A model generated the notes under the pieces. That model saw nothing but the letters and a program-made list of their open reading frames with translations, was not told where the DNA came from and ran no database searches. A DNA stretch of 64,000 bases from Corynebacterium sp. sy039. GTDB taxonomy: Bacteria; Actinomycetota; Actinomycetes; Mycobacteriales; Mycobacteriaceae. The position numbers and the translations under genes were made by a program. The stretch lies in NCBI RefSeq assembly GCF_007904105.1, contig NZ_CP042325.1, positions 1 through 64,000 of the forward strand, in the 5' to 3' direction. Below are positions 47,599-56,923 of this stretch, piece by piece (position 1 is the first letter of the stretch; every line of letters begins with the position of its first letter).

Positions 47599-47621
47599 AT
47601 GTGCTGTTAGTGGCAATAATG

Positions 47622-47659
47622 GCAGGGGTGATGAGTAGCGTCGCCCCTGCTGTGTTTTT
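47622..47659 (+). terminator. Terminator after the enoyl-CoA hydratase gene
   Basis: GCAGGGGTG (47622-47630) pairs with CGCCCCTGC (47642-47650) with one wobble. A TTTTT run follows at 47655-47659. Confidence 0.8.
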
Positions 47660-47812
47660 CTTGGGGTGGGCGTCGAGAAGCAAGAGAAAGTCATGACACT
47701 ATAGGGGGTAAATGTTGTTCACATCTCTATTTTTCTAGAAATGTGTCTTAAGTCTCGTTTATTCTGTGCTCTAAGTAATCCCATCTCGTAATCCCACCCC
47801 AAGGAGGACACA

Positions 47813-49357
47813 ATGAGTGCAGATACTCACGAACATGACGGATATACCGTCTACCACTACGTCGATGGCGCAACTTTTCACGGAACCACGGAAAACTTCC
47901 AAGCAATCCTCAACCCATCCACAGGAAAAGAACAAGGCAGAGTCGTCCTAGCAGATAAAAAAGATGTGGACAGTGTGATTGCTCGTGCTGCACAAGCACA
48001 AAAAATCTGGGGCAGCTTCAACCCACAAAAACGAATCCGCGTCATCATGAAGTGGATCAACCTCATCACCGAGCATATCGACGAAATTGCGCGCACCCTT
48101 TCGCTCGAGCACGGCAAAACATTCCCAGACGCTAAAGGAGATGTGCAGCGCGGCCTTGATGTCCTCGAATTCTCCCTTGGCGCACCACACCAACTCAAAG
48201 GCGAATACTCCAGCGAAGTAGGAACCGGAATTGACACCTACTCCCTACGCCAACCACTAGGCGTTGTCGCAGGTATCACCCCATTTAATTTCCCAGCCAT
48301 GATTCCACTCTGGAAAGCAGGACCAGCACTAGCGTGTGGTAATGCCTTTGTACTCAAACCATCAGAGCGCGATCCCTCAGTGCCAAATCGCCTTGCAGAA
48401 CTCTTTATCGAAGCAGGCGGACCCGCTGGTGTGCTCAATGTGGTTCATGGTGGCAAAGAAGCCGTAGATGCCATCCTTGATTCCGACGTCGTCAAAGCCG
48501 TTGGCTTTGTAGGCTCTACCCCTATCGCTGCCTATATTTATGAGCGGTGTGCTGCCACCGGCAAGCGTGCGCAGTGTTTCGGCGGTGCAAAGAATCACGC
48601 AATTGTGCTACCAGATGCTGATATCGACGCCGCTGCCGACGCTATCGTAGGCGCAGCCTATGGTTCCGCTGGTGAGCGTTGTATGGCACTATCGGTAGCC
48701 GTTCCAGTGGGTGAAGAAACCGCAGAAAAACTCCGTGCAGCGATTGTCGAAAAAATCCCGAGCCTAAAAGTTGGGCACAGTCTCGACCCAGAAGCTGACT
48801 ATGGTCCATTGGTGACCAAAGAGGCAAAGCAGCGCGTCGAAAAGCTCATTGCTGAAGGTGTCGCAGCCGGAGCTGAACTGGTAGTAGATGGGCGTGAACT
48901 CGATATGTCCGAACATGACTTTGCTGGGGAATCTATTGCTGATGGTTTCTATGCCGGACCAAGTTTCTTCGACCACACCACACCAGAAATGAGCATTTAT
49001 ACCGAAGAAATTTTTGGTCCAGTGCTGGTTATGGTGCGCGCAAAGAGCATTGAAGAAGCAACCGCACTGCCGACGGAACATCGTTATGGCAATGGTGTCG
49101 CAATTTTCACCCGCAATGGTGGGGCAGCACGTGAGTTCGTCAAGAATGTGCAAGTGGGTATGGTCGGCGTTAATGTTCCTATCCCAGTGCCTATCGCATA
49201 TCACACCTTTGGCGGTTGGAAAGCCTCTGGATTTGGTGACCTCAACCAGCATGGTCCCGACGCATTCCGGTTCTACACCAAGACAAAGACCGTTACCTCG
49301 CGCTGGCCAGAAGATGAGGAAGCCGGCCCGCAATTTACCATGCCGCTGATGAACTGA
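47813..49357 (+). CDS. mmsA: CoA-acylating methylmalonate-semialdehyde dehydrogenase
   Basis: MmsA oxidises methylmalonate or malonate semialdehyde to propionyl- or acetyl-CoA, at the end of valine and inositol breakdown. The 514-residue protein has VVAGITPFNFPAMIPLWKAG and LKPSERDPS, and the catalytic Cys in GSAGERCMALSVAVPVGE. It lacks the general-base Glu of hydrolytic ALDHs, having QCFGGAKNH instead, as expected for this CoA-dependent class. AAGGAGG precedes ATG 47813. mmsB follows 52 bp on. Confidence 0.93.
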   Translation: MSADTHEHDGYTVYHYVDGATFHGTTENFQAILNPSTGKEQGRVVLADKKDVDSVIARAAQAQKIWGSFNPQKRIRVIMKWINLITEHIDEIARTLSLEHGKTFPDAKGDVQRGLDVLEFSLGAPHQLKGEYSSEVGTGIDTYSLRQPLGVVAGITPFNFPAMIPLWKAGPALACGNAFVLKPSERDPSVPNRLAELFIEAGGPAGVLNVVHGGKEAVDAILDSDVVKAVGFVGSTPIAAYIYERCAATGKRAQCFGGAKNHAIVLPDADIDAAADAIVGAAYGSAGERCMALSVAVPVGEETAEKLRAAIVEKIPSLKVGHSLDPEADYGPLVTKEAKQRVEKLIAEGVAAGAELVVDGRELDMSEHDFAGESIADGFYAGPSFFDHTTPEMSIYTEEIFGPVLVMVRAKSIEEATALPTEHRYGNGVAIFTRNGGAAREFVKNVQVGMVGVNVPIPVPIAYHTFGGWKASGFGDLNQHGPDAFRFYTKTKTVTSRWPEDEEAGPQFTMPLMN

Positions 49358-49409
49358 TGAGCTGACGAGCTGTGGAATACAGAGCGATACAGAGCTAGAG
49401 AGAGGGAAT

Positions 49410-50333
49410 ATGACGATGAGTACAACAACTATTGCCTTTATCGGACTAGGCAATATGGGTGGTCCTATGGCTGCTAACCTGGTCAAAGCTGGCATGACAG
49501 TGCATGGCTTTGACGTAGTAGATCAAGCGCGCACTCGCGCCCAGGAACGTGGCATTATTATTTTCGACAGTGCTATCGACGCTGCCCGTGGGGCAGAAAT
49601 AGTCATTACCATGCTGCCCAATGGTACCCTTGCGCGCCAAGTAATCACTGATATTCTTAGCGACCATGCCCAAAGCACAGCTAGTGATGATGAATTAGCA
49701 CTCTTTATTGATTCTTCTACTATTGCAGTATCAGAAGCGCGTGAAATAGCAGAGCTAGTGCAACAAGCAGGGTATAACTTTGTGGATGCGCCGGTTTCGG
49801 GTGGCGTAACTGGTTCAGAGGCGGGCACCCTGGCTTTCATGGTAGGCGGTAGTGATGCTGCCTTTGCACAAGCTGAACCTATTTGCGCAATCATGGGTCG
49901 TTGCGTTACCCATTGTGGCGAAGTCGGCAATGGTCAGGCAGTAAAAGCGTGCAACAATATGATTCTGGCAGTGCACCAAATTGTGCTTGCAGAAGCATTG
50001 GTTCTGGGAGAGCGACTCGGGTTGGCGCACCAAGCATTTTTTGATGTGGTGTCTAATGCTACGGGTGATTCCTGGGCACTATCAGTCAATGCGCCGGTGC
50101 CAGATGTAGTGCCGAGTTCCCCAGCAAATAACGAGTTCAAGCCTGGTTTTGCTACAGCATTGATGGTGAAAGACCTCAAACTCGCTATGGCAGCTGCGAC
50201 AGAAACTGGCACTGATACTGTGTTAGGGAAAATCGCTGCCGAACAATATGAGCAGTTTATGGCAGCTGATGAGGATAACTCCCGACGAGATTTCTCGGCA
50301 ATTATTGAGCAGGTGCGTGCCATAACACAATGA
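49410..50333 (+). CDS. mmsB: 3-hydroxyisobutyrate dehydrogenase
   Basis: MmsB oxidises 3-hydroxyisobutyrate to methylmalonate semialdehyde with NAD+. The 307-residue protein has the Rossmann start IAFIGLGNMGGPMAANLVKAG. The substrate-binding DAPVSGGVTGSEAGTLAFMVGG and the catalytic Lys region GNGQAVKACNNMILAVH follow. It supplies the substrate of the adjacent MmsA. An ATG at 49416 is an alternative start. Confidence 0.92.
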   Translation: MTMSTTTIAFIGLGNMGGPMAANLVKAGMTVHGFDVVDQARTRAQERGIIIFDSAIDAARGAEIVITMLPNGTLARQVITDILSDHAQSTASDDELALFIDSSTIAVSEAREIAELVQQAGYNFVDAPVSGGVTGSEAGTLAFMVGGSDAAFAQAEPICAIMGRCVTHCGEVGNGQAVKACNNMILAVHQIVLAEALVLGERLGLAHQAFFDVVSNATGDSWALSVNAPVPDVVPSSPANNEFKPGFATALMVKDLKLAMAAATETGTDTVLGKIAAEQYEQFMAADEDNSRRDFSAIIEQVRAITQ

Positions 50334-50345
50334 TGTTGTGGATGC

Positions 50346-50954
50346 CTATGGGTGACCGTCGAGAAGCTCTTGTAGGTTGTGACCATAGTAATCGAGGAGC
50401 GACGCTTGACTGAATTGTTGGAAATCAATATCGCCAAAGCGTCGCATAATGGATAATCCTATGAGCAGTGCCAATGCCCCTTGAGCACGTAATTCAGGTG
50501 CAGGCTGGGGGTATGGTGCTTCTTGCGCAATGCGTTTGTGGAGCACACACATCAGATCTGTTTTGATTCTTTGCCCAATGGCATCAAGACTGGTGTCATT
50601 TCCACTGGCTACGGCGATCATACGTGCCATGGAATAAGGGGCATTGATTGGGGCAGTGAGTGTTTCTTTTACTGCAGTAGTGCCTAGCTGGGAAAACTCA
50701 CCACAAAAAAGTGCCTGTGCAGATGAGGTGAAGTCTACTGTTTGGGCAAAAAGTTCCTCTTTGCTGTGGAAATGCTTAATGATAAGTGCAACGCTGACGT
50801 GAGCCAATTGCGATATTTCCCTCAAGGAAACCTGACCATAGGGTTTTTGCGCAAAAAGTTTCCGAGAACACGCCAAAATCCGCTGGCGGGCAGTGCCATC
50901 GTGCGCAGTGCCATCATGCCCAGTGCCATCGTGCGGCGAAGAAATGTCACTCAT
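50346..50954 (-). CDS. TetR-family transcriptional regulator
   Basis: The 202-residue protein has a TetR helix-turn-helix at its N-terminus (RQRILACSRKLFAQKPYG, VSLREISQLAHVSVALIIKHFHSKEELF). The C-terminal ligand domain ends in a TetR_C-like helix. Its first residues contain a short repeat (DGTGHDGTAHDGTARQ) encoded by direct DNA repeats. It is divergent from the GntP-type permease with a palindrome in between, so it probably regulates that gene, itself, or the convergent mms genes. Confidence 0.87.
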   Translation of the reverse strand: MSDISSPHDGTGHDGTAHDGTARQRILACSRKLFAQKPYGQVSLREISQLAHVSVALIIKHFHSKEELFAQTVDFTSSAQALFCGEFSQLGTTAVKETLTAPINAPYSMARMIAVASGNDTSLDAIGQRIKTDLMCVLHKRIAQEAPYPQPAPELRAQGALALLIGLSIMRRFGDIDFQQFSQASLLDYYGHNLQELLDGHP

Positions 50955-50984
50955 AGCACCTAAGTGTATCCTGCACAGTCATTC

Positions 50985-51000
50985 TGAAATACACATTTCA
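50985..51000. promoter_or_regulatory. Palindrome in the tetR/permease divergent promoter
   Basis: TGAAAT (50985-50990) and ATTTCA (50995-51000) are perfect reverse complements with spacer ACAC. The site lies midway between the two start codons. It is a candidate operator of the adjacent TetR protein. Confidence 0.5.
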
Positions 51001-51040
51001 CATAATCTCTTATCTCTTATCTCTGCAAAGTGAGACAAAT

Positions 51041-52489
51041 ATGGTCATTGCATTTATTGGTGTGTTGCTATCGCTAATACTCTTAGTGACATTGGCATAT
51101 CGTGGTCATTCAGTTATTGTGGTCGCGCCATTGGCAGCAGCATTAGCTTTGCTCTTTTCAGGTCAGCCATTATTGGCCAGCTATACTCAGATTTTCATGC
51201 CAGCTCTTGGCGGTTTCGTCACAAAGTATTTTCCACTGTTTTTATTCGGGGCGATCTTTGGTCATCTTATGACTACCACTGGTTTGGCTCAGTATCTTGC
51301 TCGCGGAATTACTGCCTTATTGGGTACTAAGCGTGCAATTTTCTCCACTGTGTTAGCGTCCGCGCTCCTTACCTATGGTGGTGTTTCTGCGTGGGTGGTG
51401 GCGTTTACGATTGTGCCGATAGCTACGGCGCTTTTTCAAGAGACAGGTATCCCTATTCGACTTATGCCTGCGGCTATTGCACTTGGTAGCTTTACTTTTG
51501 GTATTGCGGCATTGCCAGGTACTCCGCAGATTCATAATGCAATCCCTACCACGTATTTTGGCACCAATACCTATGCTGCTCCGGTGTTAGGTTTGGTTGC
51601 TTCTGCTCTGATGCTGGTTTTGGGTTTATTCTGGTTGGAGTTTCGCGTTAAGCAATTACATTCGCGTGGTGAGTTTTTTGTGCCTCTCGACGCTCAGGGC
51701 AAGGCTATTGCGCTCCCACATATTTCGGATGATTCCACTCCCGACGCACCTGCGACGACTTCCGGTGACGCGTCGGAAGCAGAAGAACCATCGGTGAGGA
51801 TGCAGGGTGTGTTGGGTCTTATTCCCATTGCCGTCGTGGTGCTGGTGAATTTCTCCTTTGTGTATGGTTTTTCTCGGTGGCTTGATACTGATTATCTGGG
51901 GCAGGAGAAATTTGGCAATACGTCGATAGAGGCATTGTTGGGTATTTGGTCGCCAACTATTTCGCTGCTGGCTGCCATTGTGGTCATCATTGTGATGTTC
52001 CCCAAGAAATCTGCCGAGACGTTATCGCAATGTACGCAAGGGGCAAAGAATGCGGTTGTCCCTTGTTTGACTACTGCCAGTGAGGTAGGTTTTGGTGCTG
52101 TTATCGCTTCTCTTGCTGTTTTTGCTTTGATTAAGGGCAATATGCTTGATCTGAGTGACAATGCGCTTATTGTAGGTGTTATTTCTACGGCAGTTATCTC
52201 TGGTATCACTGGTTCGTCGTCGGGTGGTTTGAGCATTACCATGCAAACTTTGGGGGAGCAGTTGGCACAGTTGGCGCATGAGCAGGGGATAAGCATGGAG
52301 CTTATGCATAGGGTTATTGCTATGGCGTCGGTGAGTTTTGATTCATTGCCGCATAATGGTGCGGTGTTGACCTTGCTCATTGTATGCGGAATGACACACC
52401 GATTGTCGTATAAGGACATTGCGGTGTGTACGATTGCGATTCCGATTGTTGGGTTAGGCGCTATTGTGGCGCTTGGCGCACTGCTGTAG
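51041..52489 (+). CDS. GntP-family permease
   Basis: The 482-residue membrane protein has about 12 transmembrane segments and a polar loop at residues ~205-250. GntP/CitMHS-like features include PALGGFVTKYFPLFLFGAIFG, LTYGGVSAWVVAFTIVPIA and GITGSSSGGLSITMQTLGE. GntP proteins take up gluconate, citrate, hydroxy acids or short-chain carboxylates with H+. With mmsAB and TetR nearby, a branched or hydroxy acid is a plausible substrate (inference). No strong ribosome site is seen before ATG 51041. Confidence 0.85.
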   Translation: MVIAFIGVLLSLILLVTLAYRGHSVIVVAPLAAALALLFSGQPLLASYTQIFMPALGGFVTKYFPLFLFGAIFGHLMTTTGLAQYLARGITALLGTKRAIFSTVLASALLTYGGVSAWVVAFTIVPIATALFQETGIPIRLMPAAIALGSFTFGIAALPGTPQIHNAIPTTYFGTNTYAAPVLGLVASALMLVLGLFWLEFRVKQLHSRGEFFVPLDAQGKAIALPHISDDSTPDAPATTSGDASEAEEPSVRMQGVLGLIPIAVVVLVNFSFVYGFSRWLDTDYLGQEKFGNTSIEALLGIWSPTISLLAAIVVIIVMFPKKSAETLSQCTQGAKNAVVPCLTTASEVGFGAVIASLAVFALIKGNMLDLSDNALIVGVISTAVISGITGSSSGGLSITMQTLGEQLAQLAHEQGISMELMHRVIAMASVSFDSLPHNGAVLTLLIVCGMTHRLSYKDIAVCTIAIPIVGLGAIVALGALL

Positions 52490-52544
52490 CCAGGTGGTTT
52501 TAGCAGTGCTTGAGGCTAGCTCGATTAGTGAGGGCAGTAGAGCA

Positions 52545-53858
52545 TTAGTACAAGAACTTGTGCAGCACCATGTCATAGCCGCGGACGGTAAGCTCTAGAT
52601 CTTCAAGGTAGAGGTGTTCGTCGTGGGAATGGAGCTGCGCATAGGTTTCGCCTAGGCTGCGCTGTTGGGCATGGACAGCGAAGCCATATCCGATGCCGCC
52701 TAGGTTTCGAGCAAAGCGCAGGTCGGAACCACCGGCTGCAATGGTAGGCACGACTGTTGCACCTGGGAATATCTCGAGCAGTGTTTCTTCTAAGACATGG
52801 TAGAGTTTGGTATCCGTTGGCGAGGTCATGGCAGGTTCAGAGATGAGGTGTTCGATATGCACTTCGTCGGCAAGTTCTCCTAGTGCCTTGGTGATAAGGC
52901 TGTCGACATAATCATCATCTTGACCTGGCAAAGTGCGAATATCCAGCTCTATCCACGCGTGGCTGGGCAAGACGTTAATGGCTTGACCTGCGCGAATTAC
53001 TGTTTGGGCGATGGTGAGGTGGCTAATGGCATCACCAAAGGCAGCCAGTTCTGCCAGAGGGCTTAGGTCAGTGCCGGAGCGCACGAGTTCTTCGGTTTTG
53101 GTATCGAAGCGGAAGGCGTCGACAAAGCCATGCCATTCTGGACTATTAGAGATCTCAGGTTTTATGGCTGCTATGCGTTTGGCAACTTCGGCGATTTTCG
53201 CCACGGCACTGTCTCGTCCGTAGGGGGTGGAGCCATGTCCTGCGTCACCATGAACGTGGAGTCGTCGTTGTGCAGCGCCTTTTTCGCCTACGTAGAGCAC
53301 AACAGAGTCGTGTCCATCTGCGCCGGGAATATGGGAGCCGCCGGTTTCTGACAAGCAGTTTTCCCAGCTAAAAGCGGTGGGTTCATGTTCGGAAATCCAG
53401 CGTGCGCCTAATGCGCCGCGTGATTCTTCATCGGCAACCCCCACAAAGGTCACCGTGCCCTTATTGCCACCTTTGCGGGCAATGTTTCTCGTTGCCGTCG
53501 CCATCGCTGCGGTGATAAAGAGCATATCGACGCTGCCCCTGCCATAGATTTTTCCGTCTTCTATATGGGCGTCGAAAGGCGGTTTAGTCCACTGTGCTTC
53601 ATCAATAGGCACGACGTCGATATGGCCGAGTAGGGTCAGTGGTTGCGCCTGTGGATCACTGCCGGGTACTGTGACCGCAATGCTGGTTCTGCCAGGCGCA
53701 GGCTCGAATTTTTGGATCTGGACGTTTTCGCCAGCGAAGAATTTTTCCAGAGTGGCGGCATTGCGTATTTCTTGCCCAGAACCGGGCGTGTAGTCATTGA
53801 CGCATTGATTGCGAATGAGCTCGGATAGTAGTGCTAAGGCTTCGTCGTAGAGTGTCAT
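52545..53858 (-). CDS. M20-family metallopeptidase
   Basis: The 437-residue M20 peptidase (dipeptidase / carboxypeptidase / deacylase type) has metal-binding LLGHIDVVP and GRGSVDMLFITAAM (the bridging Asp). The catalytic Glu pair lies in VADEESRGALGARW, and a C-terminal His is present. The dimerisation or lid domain is in the middle (RLHVHGDAGHGSTP). It is monocistronic and convergent with the permease gene. Whether it acts on peptides or acyl-amino acids cannot be told. Confidence 0.9.
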   Translation of the reverse strand: MTLYDEALALLSELIRNQCVNDYTPGSGQEIRNAATLEKFFAGENVQIQKFEPAPGRTSIAVTVPGSDPQAQPLTLLGHIDVVPIDEAQWTKPPFDAHIEDGKIYGRGSVDMLFITAAMATATRNIARKGGNKGTVTFVGVADEESRGALGARWISEHEPTAFSWENCLSETGGSHIPGADGHDSVVLYVGEKGAAQRRLHVHGDAGHGSTPYGRDSAVAKIAEVAKRIAAIKPEISNSPEWHGFVDAFRFDTKTEELVRSGTDLSPLAELAAFGDAISHLTIAQTVIRAGQAINVLPSHAWIELDIRTLPGQDDDYVDSLITKALGELADEVHIEHLISEPAMTSPTDTKLYHVLEETLLEIFPGATVVPTIAAGGSDLRFARNLGGIGYGFAVHAQQRSLGETYAQLHSHDEHLYLEDLELTVRGYDMVLHKFLY

Positions 53859-53916
53859 GTTCTTATTGTAATGCTATTTGGGGGTGGTGATGGGGGAAAT
53901 TCTTTCCACCAATCCA

Positions 53917-53962
53917 TGAACACTGTTCAGTGATTCTGATTAAACTTCTTGAACAGTGATCA
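53917..53962. promoter_or_regulatory. Two BioQ-like boxes upstream of bioB
   Basis: TGAACACTGTTCA (53917-53929) is a perfect 13-bp palindrome. TGAACAGTGATCA (53950-53962) is a near-perfect second copy 33 bp downstream. Both resemble the TGAAC-N3-GTTAC-type operator of the TetR repressor BioQ that controls biotin genes in Corynebacterium. They flank the likely promoter, 21 bp before the bioB start. Confidence 0.75.
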
Positions 53963-53982
53963 ATTATCGGAAGGACTAGCCC

Positions 53983-54978
53983 ATGAACGACATTCTCACC
54001 CGCGCCCGCACCAAGGTCTTAGACCAAGGAATTGGGCTTAACAAGGCAGAAGTTCTTGAAGTATTGCAGCTCGACGACGAGCACATCCCAGCATTGCTGG
54101 AACTTGCACATGAAGTAAGACTGAAATGGTGTGGCGAAGAAGTAGAGGTAGAAGGCATTATCTCCCTGAAAACCGGAGGGTGCCCCGAAGATTGCCACTT
54201 CTGCTCACAATCAGGATTGTTCCAATCCCCTGTGCGTTCTGCCTGGCTCGACATCCAAGGACTTGTGGAAGCGGCAAAACAAACCCAAAAATCTGGTGCC
54301 ACAGAGTTCTGCATTGTCGCAGCAGTTAAAGGACCAGATGAGCGCTTGATGAGCCAGCTAGAAGAAGCAGTGGCCGCCATTAAAAATGAAGTAGAAATCG
54401 AAGTAGCTGCCTCAGTAGGGATCCTGACCCAAGAACAAGTCGATCGCCTCAAAGCAGCAGGCGTGCACCGCTATAACCACAATCTAGAAACTGCGCGTTC
54501 CTTTTTCCCGAATGTTGTCACCACGCACAGCTGGGAATCACGCAGAGAAACCCTACGCATGGTGGGCGAAGCAGGAATGGAAGTATGCTCAGGCGGTATC
54601 TTAGGCATGGGGGAGACACTCGAGCAACGTGCTGAATTTGCCTGTGACCTCGCAGAACTCAACCCAACAGAGGTGCCAATGAATTTCCTTGACCCGCGCC
54701 CAGGCACTCCTTTTGCAGATAAAGAAGTCATGGAGACGAGCGACGCTTTGCGCGCCATTGGTGCTTTCCGCTTGGCACTACCGAAAACAATTTTGCGTTT
54801 TGCCGGTGGTCGAGAGCTAACTCTTGGCGATTTAGGCACTGAGCAGGGTCTTTTGGGAGGAATCAATGCGGTGATTGTGGGCAATTATCTCACGACGCTT
54901 GGTCGTCCAATGGAACAGGATTTAGATATGCTTGGCAAACTGCGTTTGCCGATTAAAGCACTCAACTCGAGCGTATAG
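53983..54978 (+). CDS. bioB: Biotin synthase
   Basis: BioB is a radical-SAM enzyme that inserts sulfur into dethiobiotin. The 331-residue protein has the 4Fe-4S motif C67-P-E-D-C71-H-F-C74, [29 protein letters not shown], and [17 protein letters not shown], and ends near [25 protein letters not shown] (53969-53975) precedes ATG 53983. bsaP, needed for activity in actinobacterial homologues, follows. Confidence 0.96.
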   Translation: MNDILTRARTKVLDQGIGLNKAEVLEVLQLDDEHIPALLELAHEVRLKWCGEEVEVEGIISLKTGGCPEDCHFCSQSGLFQSPVRSAWLDIQGLVEAAKQTQKSGATEFCIVAAVKGPDERLMSQLEEAVAAIKNEVEIEVAASVGILTQEQVDRLKAAGVHRYNHNLETARSFFPNVVTTHSWESRRETLRMVGEAGMEVCSGGILGMGETLEQRAEFACDLAELNPTEVPMNFLDPRPGTPFADKEVMETSDALRAIGAFRLALPKTILRFAGGRELTLGDLGTEQGLLGGINAVIVGNYLTTLGRPMEQDLDMLGKLRLPIKALNSSV

Positions 54979-55041
54979 TGCGTATAGCGCCTAAGAATAG
55001 CGCCTCGGAACAGGGACGGGAACAGGAATCAGGAAATTGCT

Positions 55042-55299
55042 ATGAATCCTCAGCAATCTCAAGAATTACTAAGTGCATTATTAGCCGGTGAGCCTGCTAT
55101 TTTTCACCCTAACACTGGGCAGAAAATAGCAGAAGAAACCGATATTCAGCTTTCGCCTTCTGCGCGGGCGGGGTTGGAAGCGCCGCGTTTTTGTCAATTA
55201 TGCGGGCGCAGAATGGTGGTGCAAATTCGCCCTACAGGCTGGCAAGCTCAGTGTTCACGTCACGGTAGCGTCGATAGTGTCTATTTTGAGCAACGTTGA
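55042..55299 (+). CDS. bsaP: Biotin synthase auxiliary protein BsaP
   Basis: BsaP is a small iron-sulfur protein required by mycobacterial and corynebacterial biotin synthases. It lies next to bioB. The 85-residue product shows the conserved core [14 protein letters not shown] and [12 protein letters not shown], with Cys51, Cys54 and Cys71 as probable cluster ligands. It lies 63 bp after bioB and is probably co-transcribed from the BioQ-controlled promoter. Confidence 0.88.
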   Translation: MNPQQSQELLSALLAGEPAIFHPNTGQKIAEETDIQLSPSARAGLEAPRFCQLCGRRMVVQIRPTGWQAQCSRHGSVDSVYFEQR

Positions 55300-55374
55300 A
55301 CTTGTGATTATGTCTCGGTAGAGTGGCGGCTGGTAAGAGAATTGTGAGTAAACAATAATAATTGAGGTGTTTTC

Positions 55375-56760
55375 GTGCGTTCGCGGAAAATGTTAGCGAT
55401 CCTAACTGCTGCCATCATGGCAGGTGGATTACTTAGTGCTTGCAGTTCACAGGATGGTGCTGGCGCTAATAATTCCAGCTATGAATTAAGTTCCTCGCAG
55501 GTCAAGGCGAGTGCCTGGCAAAGTTTTTTCGATGGCGATGCTGATGGGGCTAAGGCGATCGTCGCAACGCAAGAGCGTGTGTGGGATGGGGCGCGCAAGG
55601 CTGTGGAGCAAGGTGCTGCATTATTTATTGATGAGGTTCCTGAGGGCGCAAAGGATATTGATGTTGCAGAGCAGCTCGACGGTGCTGCGGAAGAAACCGC
55701 ACCTGAAAAGGGCATAAACGCTGCCATTGCGGCGTTAGAGCCGAAAAACCCCAAGTATCGCGATTTAACGGTGGTGGTTACGGAAAATACTGCTCCTGAG
55801 CAGGTCGCTACGGCGCGTGCTGCTGGCGCTGAGATTGAGGTTTTGCCGGTGGCCGACCCGCGGGCAAGTCATGCGGTGATGACCGGTAAGAAAGTGGTTG
55901 CTCTCGGGGATGAGTTTGGCGACCAGAGCCATTTCGACGAATTACTCAGCATTGCGGGTAAGGAAGAATTGCCTGGCGGCGGCGGTTTAGTATTCCCTGG
56001 TCGTCGTATGGTGGCGCTTTATGGTCATCCTTCTGGTCCGGCTCTTGGTGCAATGGGGGAGCAACCACCTGCGGAGGCCGTGGCGCGGGTGCAGGAATTG
56101 GCTGCGCAGTATCAGCCTTTGGAAGACCAGCCTGTGATTCCTGCATTTGAGGTTATTGCTACTGTTGCTTCTGGTTCCGCGGGAGCGGATGGTAATTATT
56201 CCAATGAGTCTGATGTGGCGGAATTGCGTCCGTATATTGAGGCGATTGGTCAGGCAGGTGGTTATGCGGTGATTGATTTGCAGCCTGGTACTGGGAATTT
56301 CCTTCAGCAGGCAAAGCTGTATGAGGAGCTTCTGAGATTGCCTTATGTTGGTTTGGCGCTTGACCCGGAGTGGAAACTTAATCCTGGTGAGAAGCCGTTG
56401 TCGCGGGTGGGTAGCGCTACTGCTGAGGAGATTAACGAGGTAAGCGAGTGGTTGGCGCAGTTTGTGCGCGAGAATGAGCTACCGCAAAAGGCTTTTGTGC
56501 TGCATCAATTCCAGGTGGCGATGATTGAGGATCGTGAGAATCTCGACACTGCCCACCCTGAGTTGGCTTTTGTGTTGCACGCTGATGGGCATGGGGATCC
56601 TGGGCAAAAGTTTGATACGTGGAATGTGTTACGCCAAGATTTGAGCCCTGATTTCTTCATGGCGTGGAAGAACTTTTATGACGAGGACACTCCAACCTTT
56701 AGTCCGGAGCAAACATACACTGAGGTTGACCCGCGTCCGTGGTTTGTTTCCTATCAATAA
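55375..56760 (+). CDS. Secreted lipoprotein, unknown function
   Basis: The 461-residue product has a lipoprotein signal peptide with lipobox LLSAC (Cys about residue 23). The extracytoplasmic part has an acidic first third (VEQGAALFIDEVPEGAKDID) and a segment typical of cell-surface-binding modules (VVVTENTAPEQVATARAAGA). A C-terminal half looks like a TIM-barrel-type domain (YAVIDLQPGTGNF, VGLALDPEW). It appears conserved in corynebacteria by pattern only. GTG 55375 follows GAGGTG. Confidence 0.7.
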   Translation: MRSRKMLAILTAAIMAGGLLSACSSQDGAGANNSSYELSSSQVKASAWQSFFDGDADGAKAIVATQERVWDGARKAVEQGAALFIDEVPEGAKDIDVAEQLDGAAEETAPEKGINAAIAALEPKNPKYRDLTVVVTENTAPEQVATARAAGAEIEVLPVADPRASHAVMTGKKVVALGDEFGDQSHFDELLSIAGKEELPGGGGLVFPGRRMVALYGHPSGPALGAMGEQPPAEAVARVQELAAQYQPLEDQPVIPAFEVIATVASGSAGADGNYSNESDVAELRPYIEAIGQAGGYAVIDLQPGTGNFLQQAKLYEELLRLPYVGLALDPEWKLNPGEKPLSRVGSATAEEINEVSEWLAQFVRENELPQKAFVLHQFQVAMIEDRENLDTAHPELAFVLHADGHGDPGQKFDTWNVLRQDLSPDFFMAWKNFYDEDTPTFSPEQTYTEVDPRPWFVSYQ

Positions 56761-56777
56761 GATAATTGTGCTTTTCG

Positions 56778-56807
56778 ACGCTCATGCTCTGTGCATGGGC
56801 GTTTTTT
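56778..56807 (+). terminator. Terminator after the lipoprotein gene
   Basis: ACGCTCATGC (56778-56787) pairs with GCATGGGCGT (56793-56802) with one wobble around TCTGT. TTTTTT follows. Confidence 0.88.
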
Positions 56808-56833
56808 GTTATAGGGGTGCTGTAGTGGGTGCG

Positions 56834-56923
56834 TGAGCACTCTCTCGGCTGGACATTTTCATGGGGGGGGGGGGCTACTCTTTAGGTGTTTTATGTTTTC
56901 TTAAGGTTTTCTAAGGAGTGTTC
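56834..56923 (+). promoter_or_regulatory. Poly-G promoter of the first surface-protein gene
   Basis: A run of 12 G (56863-56874) lies between a -35-like TGGACA (56850-56855) and a -10-like TACTCT (56876-56881). The present spacer is 20 bp. Loss of two or three G would give 17-18 bp. The G-run ends 49 bp before ATG 56924. The whole block from GAGCACTCT to AAGGAGT is repeated with few changes at 63004-63088. It is a likely slippage-driven on/off or up/down switch. Confidence 0.75.

Noticed and set aside
56850..56881. Poly-G tract as a translational (in-frame) slippage site
   Set aside because: The start codon with a good ribosome site lies 49 bp downstream of the tract, and no coding frame crosses it into the protein. 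A promoter-spacer effect fits better.
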